Origin: Streptomyces griseoluteus
GTDB taxonomy: Bacteria > Actinomycetota > Actinomycetes > Streptomycetales > Streptomycetaceae
DNA length: 64,000 nucleotides
Assembly (NCBI GenBank): GCA_000717735.1
Contig: JOBE01000013.1
Span: forward strand, 1-64,000
Direction of reading: 5' to 3'
Each line of letters begins with the position of its first letter. Positions within the stretch are counted from its first letter, which is position 1. A model generated the notes under the pieces. That model worked only from the letters and a program-made list of their open reading frames with translations, had not been told where the DNA came from and searched no databases. A program made the position numbers and the translations under genes. Positions 17,144 to 25,486 of the stretch are shown in pieces.

Positions 17144-17902
17144 CTTCTGGTCCTTTGCGTCGGAGAGCGGTTCGTTGCTGACCCAGGTGCCCTGCAGTCC
17201 CGAGAAGGACGAGCGGACGTGGATCGGGATGTTGTAGCGGCGCGCGTACTCCACGCAGCGGTGCAGCAGCACCTTGGAGCCGGAGGCGGCGAGCTCCAGC
17301 ATGTCCTCGAAGGAGATCCAGTCGATCTTCTTCGCCTTCTTCACCACGCGCGGGTCGGCCGTGAACACGCCGTCGACGTCCGTGTAGATCTCGCAGACCT
17401 CGGCGTCGAGCGCGGCGGCCAGCGCCACGGCGGTGGTGTCGGAACCGCCACGGCCCAGCGTGGTGATGTCCTTCTTGTCCTGGGACACACCCTGGAAGCC
17501 GGCGACGATGGCGATGTTGCCCTCGTCGAGGGCGGTACGGATCCGGCCCGGCGTGACATCGATGATGCGCGCTTTGTTGTGGACCGAGTCGGTGATGACA
17601 CCGGCCTGGCTGCCCGTGAACGACTGTGCCTCGTGGCCCAGGTTTTTGATCGCCATGGCCAGCAGGGCCATGGAGATCCGCTCTCCGGCGGTCAGCAGCA
17701 TGTCGAACTCACGCCCGGCAGGGATCGGGGATACCTGCTCGGCGAGATCGATCAACTCGTCCGTCGTGTCGCCCATCGCGGAAACCACGACGACCACCTG
17801 GTGGCCGTTCGTCTTGGCTTCCACGATTCGCTTGGCGACGCGCTTGATGCCCTCGGCATCGGCAACGGAGGAGCCTCCGTACTTCTGCACGACAAGGCCC
17901 AC
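16622..17902 (-). CDS. lysC: Aspartate kinase (alpha subunit frame)
   Basis: 426 residues, phosphorylating aspartate at the head of the aspartate pathway. KYGGSSV (8-14) is the catalytic lysine signature, [14 protein letters not shown] the substrate loop, and two ACT domains (about 268-340 and 345-420) give lysine/threonine feedback. An internal GTG at codon 254 with its own AAAGGA ribosome site would make a separate beta subunit, as in other actinobacteria. ask and asd overlap by 4 nt. The length is normal. Confidence 0.97.
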   Translation of the reverse strand: MGLVVQKYGGSSVADAEGIKRVAKRIVEAKTNGHQVVVVVSAMGDTTDELIDLAEQVSPIPAGREFDMLLTAGERISMALLAMAIKNLGHEAQSFTGSQAGVITDSVHNKARIIDVTPGRIRTALDEGNIAIVAGFQGVSQDKKDITTLGRGGSDTTAVALAAALDAEVCEIYTDVDGVFTADPRVVKKAKKIDWISFEDMLELAASGSKVLLHRCVEYARRYNIPIHVRSSFSGLQGTWVSNEPLSDAKDQKVEQAIISGVAHDTSEAKITVVGVPDKPGEAAAIFRAIADAEINIDMIVQNVSAASTGLTDISFTLPKAEGRKAIEALETAKDAIGFDSLRYDDQIGKISLVGAGMKTNPGVTASFFQALSDAGVNIELISTSEIRISVVTRADDVNEAVTAVHTAFGLDSDSDEAVVYGGTGR

Positions 17903-18051
17903 GTGCGCTCCTCGATCAGTGTGTGCCGCAGCCCGCGCTGCGATCGACTCAGTCTAACGAGGGACCCGGAAACACCAGCGTGATATCGGATGGTGAGACA
18001 GGCCGCTCACGGAGTGATCGGAGCGGTCCCGTCGCCATCGCTGCTTCCTCG

Positions 18052-18723
18052 CTACTTCCTGACGGACGGGCCGCCGCGCAGGCCCAGCGGGGCCCCGATC
18101 TCCTCCAGCATCACGCGGCCCGCCTCCTCCGCGAGGTCGTCCTCCGTCAGGTCCTCGTCGGTGTCAAGGCCGTCGAGGGCCGCGAGGGGCTGGTCGAGGC
18201 GGACGTGGGCGACGAGGGACTGCAGGGCGCGCAGGGTGGCGGAGGCGGTGGGGCCCCAGTTCGAGAAGTACGAGAACTGCCACCACCACAGCGCCTCGCT
18301 GGTCCGGCCGGCCCGGTAGTGGGCCAGGCCGTGGCGGAGGTCCATCACGATGTCGGCGAGGTTGTCGGAGATGCGGGCCGGGACCGGAACCTTGCGGGGC
18401 TCGTACGGGTCGAAGACCTCGGAGAAGACGTCGACCGGGTCGAGGAGCACGGCGAACCGCTCGCGCAGGACGTCCGCGTCGGGCTCGGGGCCCGTGTCCG
18501 TCTCGTACCGCTCGTCCGGGACGATGTCCTCGTGGGCGCCGAGCCGGCCGCCCGCGAGGAGCAGCTGGGAGATCTCCAGGAGCAGGAAGGGCACCGCGCT
18601 GTCCGGCTCGTCGCCCTTGGCGAGCTCGGTGGTCGCGACGATGAAGCTTTCGATGGAGTCGGCGATCTGGACGGCGAAGTCGTCCGGGTTCTGGGTGATC
18701 GCGTGCAGCGTGGGGTCAGACAT
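18052..18723 (-). CDS. DUF5063-type protein
   Basis: 223 residues, soluble and acidic, function unknown. Helical throughout, with IADSIESFIVATTELAKG near the start and DIVMDLRHGLAHYRAGR plus ALWWWQFSYFSNWG in the middle. The latter Trp-rich strip is a family hallmark as I recall it. ATG at 18723 has GGGAGG 7 nt upstream. Its start is 35 nt from the recR stop and on the same strand, so ybaB-recR-DUF5063 may be one operon. Confidence 0.82.
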   Translation of the reverse strand: MSDPTLHAITQNPDDFAVQIADSIESFIVATTELAKGDEPDSAVPFLLLEISQLLLAGGRLGAHEDIVPDERYETDTGPEPDADVLRERFAVLLDPVDVFSEVFDPYEPRKVPVPARISDNLADIVMDLRHGLAHYRAGRTSEALWWWQFSYFSNWGPTASATLRALQSLVAHVRLDQPLAALDGLDTDEDLTEDDLAEEAGRVMLEEIGAPLGLRGGPSVRK

Positions 18724-18758
18724 CGAGGAGCCTCCCTGAGAGCGCGCCGGCCCGGTCG

Positions 18759-19358
18759 TCATACATCTAGCAGCCTCCGTCCCTCGAAGGCACGGCCGAG
18801 GGTCACCTCGTCGGCGTACTCCAGGTCGCCTCCGACCGGGAGGCCGCTGGCGAGCCGGGTCACCTTGAGTCCCATGGGCTTGATCATCCGCGCCAGGTAC
18901 GTCGCGGTGGCCTCGCCCTCCAGGTTGGGGTCGGTGGCGAGGATCAGTTCGGTGACGGTGCCGTCGGCGAGCCGCGCGAGCAGTTCGCGGATGCGCAGGT
19001 CGTCGGGGCCGACGCCCTCGATCGGGCTGATCGCGCCGCCGAGGACGTGGTACCGCCCCCGGAACTCGCGGGTCCGCTCGATCGCCACGACGTCCTTGGG
19101 CTCCTCGACCACGCAGATGACGGTCAGGTCGCGGCGCGGATCCCGGCAGATGTTGCACTGCTCCTGCTGTGCCACGTTGCCGCAGACCGCGCAGAACCTG
19201 ACCTTCTCCTTGACCTCCAGGAGCGCGTGCGCCAGACGCCGGACGTCCGTGGGCTCGGTCTGGAGGATGTGGAAGGCGATCCGCTGCGCGCTCTTGGGAC
19301 CGACGCCGGGCAGCCTGCCCAGTTCGTCGATGAGGTCCTGAACCACGCCTTCGTACAC
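18759..19358 (-). CDS. recR: Recombination mediator RecR
   Basis: 199 residues, the normal size. RecR works with RecF/RecO to load RecA at gaps. The N-terminal helix-hairpin-helix reads [18 protein letters not shown]. The zinc finger is CAVCGNV..CNIC, the Toprim core has [12 protein letters not shown], and a Walker-B-like [15 protein letters not shown] closes it. The GTG at 19358 is preferred over an upstream TTG because GGAAGGG lies 6 nt before it. Downstream of ybaB, the classic ybaB-recR order. Confidence 0.97.
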   Translation of the reverse strand: MYEGVVQDLIDELGRLPGVGPKSAQRIAFHILQTEPTDVRRLAHALLEVKEKVRFCAVCGNVAQQEQCNICRDPRRDLTVICVVEEPKDVVAIERTREFRGRYHVLGGAISPIEGVGPDDLRIRELLARLADGTVTELILATDPNLEGEATATYLARMIKPMGLKVTRLASGLPVGGDLEYADEVTLGRAFEGRRLLDV

Positions 19359-19462
19359 GGAACGCCCTTCCAAGGGAGTGCTTGATTCTTACGGTAGTGG
19401 CTGAAAGCGAGCCTTAGAAGCCCACAGGGAAGCCTGTGGAAAAGCCCGTGCCGGGACGAGGC

Positions 19463-19798
19463 TCAGAAGCCCAGGCCCGGCATGCCGCCCATGCCCTGCG
19501 CCAGCGGGCCGAGCTTGGCCTGCTGGAGCTGCTGCGCGTTGTCGTTGGCGGCCTGCACGGCGGCCACGATCAGGTCGGCGAGCGTCTCGGTGTCCTCCGG
19601 GTCGACGGCCTTGGGGTCGATCACCAGGCCGCGCAGGTCGCCGGAGCCTGTCACGGTCGCCTTGACCAGGCCGCCGCCCGCCTGCCCCTCGACCTCGGTC
19701 GCCGCGAGCTCCTGCTGCGCGCGGGCGAGGTCCTGCTGCATCTTCTGGGCCTGCTGGAGAAGCTGCTGCATGTTGGGCTGACCACCACCGGGAATCAC
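19463..19798 (-). CDS. ybaB: YbaB/EbfC nucleoid-associated protein
   Basis: 111 residues. A small DNA-binding dimer that coats the nucleoid and is genetically linked to rec[20 protein letters not shown] is the long N-terminal helix, and [20 protein letters not shown] the conserved core. The tail is Gly/Met/Pro-rich. GTG at 19798 is favoured because AGGAG lies 5 nt before it; the GTG two codons upstream has no room for a ribosome site. A CCACAGG/CCTGTGG hairpin (19422-19439) lies between it and recR. Confidence 0.95.
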   Translation of the reverse strand: MIPGGGQPNMQQLLQQAQKMQQDLARAQQELAATEVEGQAGGGLVKATVTGSGDLRGLVIDPKAVDPEDTETLADLIVAAVQAANDNAQQLQQAKLGPLAQGMGGMPGLGF

Positions 19799-20048
19799 GG
19801 TCACTCCTGAGGTTCGGTACGTCCGTATGTCGGTAGGCCGAGCCTACGTGGTCCTCGCCCGCCCTGCCTCCATCACTCTTTCGAGTGAGAAACTGCGGGC
19901 TCCTCTACCTGATCAAGACCCTCTTGCGGGCGGAAATCCCGGGATTCCGGGCCCACCGCCCACCATTCGGCGGTAGGAAGGGCAGGCACCACGTGCACCG
20001 CGCGTCACAGAAGGACACGAACGCTGAGCTGAACAGAGGAGTCCCCCG

Positions 20049-20771
20049 GTGAGCCAGCAGCCGGAGATGCAGCCGCCGGGGACCCCCGGGGGAGACGTCC
20101 GCCGTGATCTGACCGGTACGCCGTTCCCCCTGGGCGACTGGGGCGAGCCCGCCGAACGGCTCGACGAGCTGTACCGCTGGGTGGAGTCCAATGCCCTGCG
20201 CACCGCCGAGTGGTACCTCTCCGACCGGGTCTGGAAGCGCCGCTGCGCCCGGATCCTGCGGATCGGCACGGCCGCCGGGGTGATCGCGGGCGCCGCGCTG
20301 CCGCTGCTCGACCTGACCGGGGTCGCGAAAGGGGTGGCCGGCTGGGGCTACCTCTCGCTGCTGCTCGGCGCCGCCTGCATGGCCTGCGACCGGTACTTCG
20401 GCGTGACGTCCGGCTGGATAAGGAACGTGGCGACGGCACAGGCCGTGCAGCGGCGTCTGCAGGCCCTGCAGTTCGACTGGGCGTCGGAGAGCGTCCGGGA
20501 GGTGCTCGGCCCCACGGAGGGCACCGCGAGCGAGGCGGCCGAGCGGTGTCTCGGCGTGCTGCGCCGCTTCTCGGAGGACGTGACGGAGCTCGTACGGGCG
20601 GAGACGGCGGACTGGATGGTCGAGTTCCGCTCGGGTCCGGCGCCGCTCGCGCTCCAGTCGGTGGGCGTGGTGCCCAGCCGTGCCGAGAGCATCCCCCCGG
20701 CGGGCCGCTTCCCGCTGCCGCCCGGCACCCGTCCGAACATGCCGCGCCAGCGGCCCCCGGAGGCCCGCTAG
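20049..20771 (+). CDS. SLATT-domain two-helix membrane protein
   Basis: 240 residues. LDELYRWVESNALRTAEWYLSDRVWKRR (about 37-64) leads into two close membrane helices (about 72-90 and 97-115), then a long amphipathic helix (AQAVQRRLQALQFDWASESV) and a Pro-rich tail. This is the SLATT layout. In other bacteria SLATT domains accompany nucleotide-sensing defence modules and are predicted to form pores. Here no sensor partner is adjacent, so a housekeeping membrane role is as likely. GTG start with AGGAG 7 nt upstream. Divergent from ybaB. Confidence 0.75.
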   Translation: MSQQPEMQPPGTPGGDVRRDLTGTPFPLGDWGEPAERLDELYRWVESNALRTAEWYLSDRVWKRRCARILRIGTAAGVIAGAALPLLDLTGVAKGVAGWGYLSLLLGAACMACDRYFGVTSGWIRNVATAQAVQRRLQALQFDWASESVREVLGPTEGTASEAAERCLGVLRRFSEDVTELVRAETADWMVEFRSGPAPLALQSVGVVPSRAESIPPAGRFPLPPGTRPNMPRQRPPEAR

Positions 20772-20800
20772 GAGCCGTCCGGGGGCCCGGAGCGGACCCG

Positions 20801-21451
20801 CTAACTGAGGATGATCATCGAGCCCTGGGCGAGGCTCCGGGTCGCCGCCGCGTGCAGCCCCAGCCACACGTGGCGCTCCCGGGCGAAGGGGCCCCCGTCG
20901 AACGGAGCCGGTACGGCCGGTTCCTCCAGGGTGGTCGGCCGCTCCGGCGGTACGGGGGCCGCAGGCGGGTTCGCCGGGTCGATGCCGATCGAGGGCGCCA
21001 CGAACTGGAGCTCGCGCAGGAGACCGTACGAGGAGCCGAGCGGCCCGCCGCCCTCCAGGAGCTCGTCGCTGGCGAGCGGCACCGGGAAGTCGACCGGCAC
21101 GTAGGCGCCCGCGTGGTCGTAGTGCCAGACCAGGTGGGACTGCTGGGCGGTCGGCTCGAACATCTCCAGGAGCTGTTCGTAGTCCCCGCCGAGCTCGCCG
21201 ACCGGCTCGACCGGCAGTCCGCACATCTGGAGCAGATAGGCGCGGCGCAGGAAGTGCAGCGCCTCGTAGTCGAAGCCGGCGACCGGGGCGACGTCGCCGG
21301 AGAGGCCCGGCATGTACGCGTAGACGGGCACGGTCGGCAGACCGGACGCGCTGAGCACGGCGTCGTACGCGGCGATCTCTTCGGCGAAGGGGTTGTCGGG
21401 GCTGTGGCACAGCACGTCGACGAGGGGGACCAGCCACAGGTCACAGGCCAA
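20801..21451 (-). CDS. Conserved hypothetical Streptomyces protein
   Basis: About 216 residues, function unknown. It begins CDLWLVPLVDVLCHSPDNPFAE and is rich in aromatic and acidic residues (FVPSIG-like and HLVWHYDHAGAYVPVDF segments). No signal peptide or catalytic motif is recognised. The start is uncertain: the TTG at 21451 begins the conserved part, but its ribosome site is poor. It converges on the SLATT gene with only 29 nt between them. Confidence 0.6.
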   Translation of the reverse strand: MACDLWLVPLVDVLCHSPDNPFAEEIAAYDAVLSASGLPTVPVYAYMPGLSGDVAPVAGFDYEALHFLRRAYLLQMCGLPVEPVGELGGDYEQLLEMFEPTAQQSHLVWHYDHAGAYVPVDFPVPLASDELLEGGGPLGSSYGLLRELQFVAPSIGIDPANPPAAPVPPERPTTLEEPAVPAPFDGGPFARERHVWLGLHAAATRSLAQGSMIILS

Positions 21452-21572
21452 GGGAGGCTCGCTCTCCGTCAGTTGCGGGGGACGCTCGCGGGCGTTTGCA
21501 GGGACGGCCAGGTTAGTCGGAGCCCCACGGACACCGTCCACCCGCTGAGGACCTGCCCCCGTATCCCCGCCC

Positions 21573-22298
21573 TCAACCGCCCCGGCGCTCCGTCGGGTCG
21601 CGTCGCTCCAGCCGGTCCGCCCATTCCATCGAGTGCGCGTTGTAGTCCCGTACGACCGAGACGGCCGCGTCCGCGTCGCCGCGGGTGATCGCGTCGACCA
21701 GGTCGACGTGGCCGCTCCAGAGCCAGCCCAGCAGGTCCCGCTCGGAGCGGAGGTACGGCACGGAGAAGACCCAGGCCTGGACGCGGAGCCGGTGCAGGAA
21801 GTCGGCGATGTACTCGTTGGCGGCGACCAGGCGGGCCAGCTCGCGCCAGTAGCGGATGTCGTAGCCGATGAGGATGTCGAGGTCGCCCGCGCGGGCCGCG
21901 CGGGCCGCCGCCTCGCCGCGGCGCCGTACGGAGACGAGCGCGACCCCGATGCCGGGGTCGGGCTCCGTGAGCGCGGACCGGGGCGGGACCAGGGCGGAAT
22001 CGCGGCGGAATATGCCGTCGACGACGAGCATCCGGGCCTCGACCATGCCCCGGTAGTCGTCGACCGAGTACTGGTGGACGCGGAAGCCGCGGTGCTGGTC
22101 GGAGTCGAGGAGGCCCTGCGCGCTGAGGTCGACGAGGGCTTCGCGTACGGGCGTCGCGGACACGCCGTACTGCTCGGCGATCTGTTTGACGGTGAATTCC
22201 TCGCCCGGCTGGAGACGGCCCGCGAGCACTTCGTCACGGAGCGCGTCCGCGATCTGCTGTCGCAAGGTGTTGCGCGTGACAGCTCCGCTCGCGGGCAT
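21573..22298 (-). CDS. GntR-family transcriptional regulator (FCD-type)
   Basis: 241 residues. A winged helix-turn-helix at about 8-70 (LRQQIADALRDEVLAGRLQP, IAEQYGVSATPVREAL) is the GntR signature. The all-helical C-terminal part (about 80-225) carries His/Asp residues typical of FCD metal/ligand sites. ATG at 22298 is chosen with GGAGGGG upstream at a long spacing; a GTG at 22331 is an alternative. It is next to the aminotransferase gene on the same strand and may control it. Confidence 0.85.
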   Translation of the reverse strand: MPASGAVTRNTLRQQIADALRDEVLAGRLQPGEEFTVKQIAEQYGVSATPVREALVDLSAQGLLDSDQHRGFRVHQYSVDDYRGMVEARMLVVDGIFRRDSALVPPRSALTEPDPGIGVALVSVRRRGEAAARAARAGDLDILIGYDIRYWRELARLVAANEYIADFLHRLRVQAWVFSVPYLRSERDLLGWLWSGHVDLVDAITRGDADAAVSVVRDYNAHSMEWADRLERRDPTERRGG

Positions 22299-22367
22299 GG
22301 TGGTCGGTCCCCTCCGTCCGGTTCCGGACACCCTAGTCCAGACGGAGGGAACCTCCCCGTACTGCGG

Positions 22368-23732
22368 TTACGCGGTGTGCTCGTCGGCGACGGCGAGGGC
22401 CGCGTCGAGGGCCGCGAGGCCCTCCTTGGCCTCGGCCTCGGAGACGTTGCAGGCGGGAACGGCGTGGGTGCGGTTCATGTTGACGAAGGGCCACAGGCCG
22501 TTCTTCTTCGCCGCCGCGCCGAAGGCGGCCATGGGCGCGTTGGCCTCGCCGGCCGCGTTGTACGGGACGAGCGGCTCGCGCGTCTCCCGGTTCTTGACCA
22601 GGTCGAGCGCCCAGAAGACGCCCATGCCGCGGACCTCGCCGACGGACGGGTGGCGCTCGGCGAGCTCGCGCAGGCCGGGGCCGAGGACGGTCTCGCCGAT
22701 GCGGGCGGCGTTCTCGACGACCTTCTCGTCCTCCATCACCTGGATGGTGGCGACGGCGGCGGCGCAGGCGAGCGGGTGACCGGAGTAGGTCAGTCCGCCC
22801 GGGTAGGGGCGCTTGTCGAAGGTGGCGGCGATCTCGGCGTTGATGGCGACGCCGCCGAGGGGCACGTAACCGGAGTTCACGCCCTTGGCGAAGGTCATCA
22901 GGTCGGGCACGACGTCGAAGTGCTCGGCGGCGAACCACTTGCCGGTGCGGCCGAAGCCGGCCATGACCTCGTCCAGGACGAAGACGATGCCGTACTTGTC
23001 GCAGATCTCGCGGACGCCGGCGAGGTAGCCGGGCGGCGGGGTCATGATGCCGGCGGTGCCGGGCACGGTCTCCAGGATGATCGCGGCGATCGTCGCCGGA
23101 CCCTCGAAGGCGATCGTGTCCTCCAGGTGCTGGAGGGCGCGTGCGCTCTCCTCCGCCTCGGTGGTGGCGTAGAAGGGCGAGCGGTAGAGGAAGGGCGCCC
23201 AGAAGCGCACGACGCCGGCGGAGCCGTTGTCGGAGGCCCATCGGCGCGGGTCGCCGGTCAGGTTGATCGCGGTGGAGGTGGCGCCGTGGTACGAGCGGTA
23301 GGCGGAGAGCACCTTCGTACGGCCGGTGTGCAGCCTGGCCATGCGGACGGCGTTCTCGACGGCCTCGGCGCCGCCGTTGGTGAAGAAGATCTTGTCCAGG
23401 TCGCCGGGGGTGCGCTCGGCGATGAGGCGTGCGGCCTCGGAGCGGACGTCGATCGCGAAGGCGGGCGCGAAGGTGGTGAGCTTCCCGGCCTGCTCCTGGA
23501 TCGCGGCGACGACCTTGGGGTGCTGGTAGCCGATGTTCGTGTAGACGAGTCCGCTGGTGAAGTCGAGGTAGCGGTTTCCGTCGTAGTCCCAGAAGTACGA
23601 ACCCTCGGCGCCGGCGACGGCGAGCGGGTCGATCAGGCCCTGGGCGGACCAGGAGTGGAAGACGTGCGCGCGGTCGGCTGCCTTGACGGCGGCGCCGGCC
23701 TGCGGATCGGGTTCGATGACATGAGGGGTCAT
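22368..23732 (-). CDS. Class III PLP aminotransferase
   Basis: 454 residues. It belongs to the omega-amino acid/GABA-type transaminases that move an amino group to pyruvate or 2-oxoglutarate. VLDEVMAGFGRTGKWFA holds the PLP-contacting Asp, and FAKGVNSGYVPLGG the Schiff-base Lys. TNGGAEAVENAVRMAR is the phosphate cup. Substrate not decidable from sequence; beta-alanine or GABA-type amines are likely. ATG at 23732. The GntR gene lies 69 nt downstream and may be its regulator. Confidence 0.9.
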   Translation of the reverse strand: MTPHVIEPDPQAGAAVKAADRAHVFHSWSAQGLIDPLAVAGAEGSYFWDYDGNRYLDFTSGLVYTNIGYQHPKVVAAIQEQAGKLTTFAPAFAIDVRSEAARLIAERTPGDLDKIFFTNGGAEAVENAVRMARLHTGRTKVLSAYRSYHGATSTAINLTGDPRRWASDNGSAGVVRFWAPFLYRSPFYATTEAEESARALQHLEDTIAFEGPATIAAIILETVPGTAGIMTPPPGYLAGVREICDKYGIVFVLDEVMAGFGRTGKWFAAEHFDVVPDLMTFAKGVNSGYVPLGGVAINAEIAATFDKRPYPGGLTYSGHPLACAAAVATIQVMEDEKVVENAARIGETVLGPGLRELAERHPSVGEVRGMGVFWALDLVKNRETREPLVPYNAAGEANAPMAAFGAAAKKNGLWPFVNMNRTHAVPACNVSEAEAKEGLAALDAALAVADEHTA

Positions 23733-23831
23733 GGGGTCGAGGGTAAGGAACCGCAGGTGGGGCGGGCCATGGCCATCTTGTCCACCGAGACCGGGGCGGA
23801 CGCGACACGTTGTTCCGCCCACCCACCCCTA

Positions 23832-23867
23832 TTGACAGTCTACTGTCGAAGTGACAGCCTTCTGTCA
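23832..23867 (+). promoter_or_regulatory. Leaderless promoter overlapped by two operator palindromes
   Basis: TTGACA (23832-23837), a 17-nt spacer, then CAGCCT (23855-23860), with the ATG at 23867 in the position of the transcription start. Two inverted repeats lie on it, GACAG-4-CTGTC (23834-23847) and TGACAG-4-CTGTCA (23852-23867), 19 bp apart. No ribosome site precedes the ATG. The layout predicts leaderless mRNA repressed by a dimeric regulator, probably the MarR protein of the operon. Confidence 0.7.
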
Positions 23868-24472
23868 TGGGAACCGAGACTGAGACCACGACCGTCCACC
23901 TCGCCGTCTACGACACCCTCGCCGACTGGGAGACCGGCCACGCCACCGCCTGGCTCGCCCGCGCCGGCTACACGATCAGGACCGTCGGCCCGGTCGCCGG
24001 AGAGCCCGTCACGACCATCGCCGGCATCCGGATCGTGCCCGACCTCGCGCTCGCCGAACTCCGCCCCGAGGACAGCGCCCTGCTGATCCTCCCGGGCGCC
24101 GAGAAGTACGACGAGGGCGACGAACTCGCCCCCTTCACCGCGAAGGCCCGCGCCTTCCTCGACGCCGGGGTCCCGGTCGCCGCGATCTGCGGCGCCACGG
24201 CGGGACTCGCCAAGGAGGGCCTGCTCGACGACCGCCCGCACACCAGCGCGGTCTCCTTCTACCTGGCCGCCACCGGCTACAAGGGCGGCGCGCACTACGT
24301 CGACGCGGACGCGGTCCGCGACGGCGACCTCATCACGGCGGGCCCGACCGAACCCGTCGCCTTCGCCCGCGAGATCTTCGCCCGGCTCGGCGCGTACGAG
24401 GGCAAGCGGGACGCCTGGTTCCGGCTCTTCCACGACTCCGACCCGGCGGCCTTCGAGGAGCTCGACGCGTGA
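23867..24472 (+). CDS. DJ-1/PfpI-family protein
   Basis: 201 residues, the type-1 glutamine-amidotransferase-like fold. The nucleophile elbow reads VAAICGATAGLA with Cys at the turn, the conserved acid is in VVRDGDLITA-like segments, and ILPGAEKYDEGD precedes it. Relatives are glyoxalases, chaperones or oxidative-stress proteins. There is no ribosome site, matching the leaderless promoter. The stop overlaps the GTG of the MarR gene, so the pair is coupled. Exact activity unknown. Confidence 0.85.
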   Translation: MGTETETTTVHLAVYDTLADWETGHATAWLARAGYTIRTVGPVAGEPVTTIAGIRIVPDLALAELRPEDSALLILPGAEKYDEGDELAPFTAKARAFLDAGVPVAAICGATAGLAKEGLLDDRPHTSAVSFYLAATGYKGGAHYVDADAVRDGDLITAGPTEPVAFAREIFARLGAYEGKRDAWFRLFHDSDPAAFEELDA

Positions 24473-24924
24473 GCCGCGCGCAGCAGGACGCCCTCTCCCG
24501 CACGGCCCTCGGCGTCTTCCGGCTCAACGGCCAGTTCCTCGCCGTCTCCGAGAGGCTGGCCGAACCGGCGGGCCTGACCGCCGCATGGTGGCAGGTCCTC
24601 GGAGCCGTACTCCGCGAACCCCTCCCGGTCGCCGGGGTCGCCCGCGCCATGGGCATCACCCGGCAGAGCGTCCAGCGGATCGCGGACCTGCTCGTACGGG
24701 AGGGCCTGGCCGCCTACGAGCCGAACCCGGCCCACCGCCGCGCCAAGCTCCTCACCCCCACGGAAGCCGGCCGGACGGCGATCCGCCGCATCGACCCCGG
24801 CCACGCGGAACTCGCCGCCCGATTGATGGAAGCGCTGGGCGGCCAGGAGACCTTCGACGAGACGGTACGGGTGCTCGAACGGCTGTCGGCGGCCATGGAG
24901 GCCGTCGAGGCGGGCCACCGGTAG
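24469..24924 (+). CDS. MarR-family repressor
   Basis: 151 residues. A winged helix at about 50-110 carries GVARAMGITRQSVQRIADLL and the basic wing HRRAKLLTPTEAGR, standard MarR features. The GTG overlaps the upstream stop (GTGA). Two perfect palindromes over the operon promoter are the obvious targets for self-repression. The ligand is unknown. The divergent-facing VOC remnant runs into its 3' end. Confidence 0.88.
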   Translation: MSRAQQDALSRTALGVFRLNGQFLAVSERLAEPAGLTAAWWQVLGAVLREPLPVAGVARAMGITRQSVQRIADLLVREGLAAYEPNPAHRRAKLLTPTEAGRTAIRRIDPGHAELAARLMEALGGQETFDETVRVLERLSAAMEAVEAGHR

Positions 24925-24929
24925 GCGAG

Positions 24930-25402
24930 CTGCCGGAGCGCCCCGGCACGTGCTCCAGAGCGCGGGTGAACCAGGGGTCGGTCAGCCGTCGGGCCATCTC
25001 CGCCTCGTCGACGTCCTCGATGTGGGTCTGGATCCACCAGAGGTTCCCGTACGGGTCGCGGACCCGGCCGACCTCGTCACCGAAGAACAGGTGCGTCACC
25101 TCGGTGACGGAGGTGCCGCCCGCCTCGACCGCCCGCCGGTGCACGGCCCTGGCGTCCTCCACGTAGAGCCGCACGAAGGCGGGCGTCGGCCCCCAGCCGG
25201 GCGGGCTGTCGAAGGCCATGATCCGGCCGGTGCCGATCCGCAGCTCCGCGTGCCCGATGGTGCCGTCCTCCAGGACGAACCGCCCCAGGTCCTCGGCGTC
25301 GAAGGCCCGCTCCAGATAGTCGATGAGCCCGGCGGTGTCGCTGCCGATGACCCAGGGCGTGATGGTCGTCTAGCCGTCGGGGACGGCCTTGACGTTGCTC
25401 AT
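24930..25402 (-). pseudogene. VOC (glyoxalase/PhnB-like) gene broken by an early TAG
   Basis: An ATG at 25402 reads MSNVKAVPDG and then meets TAG at 25370-25372. The same frame continues as TTITPWVIGSDTAGLIDYLE and further VOC sequence down to VRDPYGNLWWIQTH, so the family body is intact. PhnB-like relatives have Tyr (TAC) or Phe at the stop position, so one base change explains it. At the 3' end the frame runs on without a stop into the antisense of the MarR gene, hinting at a second lesion near 24930. Either a real pseudogene or a sequencing error. Confidence 0.75.
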
Positions 25403-25486
25403 GGGGCCGAGGCTAGGCAGCAAGTAGGGCGATGCATGGCCTAATCGGGCGCGGCCCCCTGGGCGCGTCGGGCACGCGGCCGCCGA

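Noticed and set aside
20801..22237. Single 478-codon protein across the GntR gene
   Set aside because: The upstream half is a shifted shadow of the GntR gene; only the part from about 21451 looks like protein.
24469..24930. C-terminal extension of the VOC protein across the MarR gene
   Set aside because: The extra 60 residues are antisense of MarR with no VOC similarity; likely a lost stop codon in a decayed gene.
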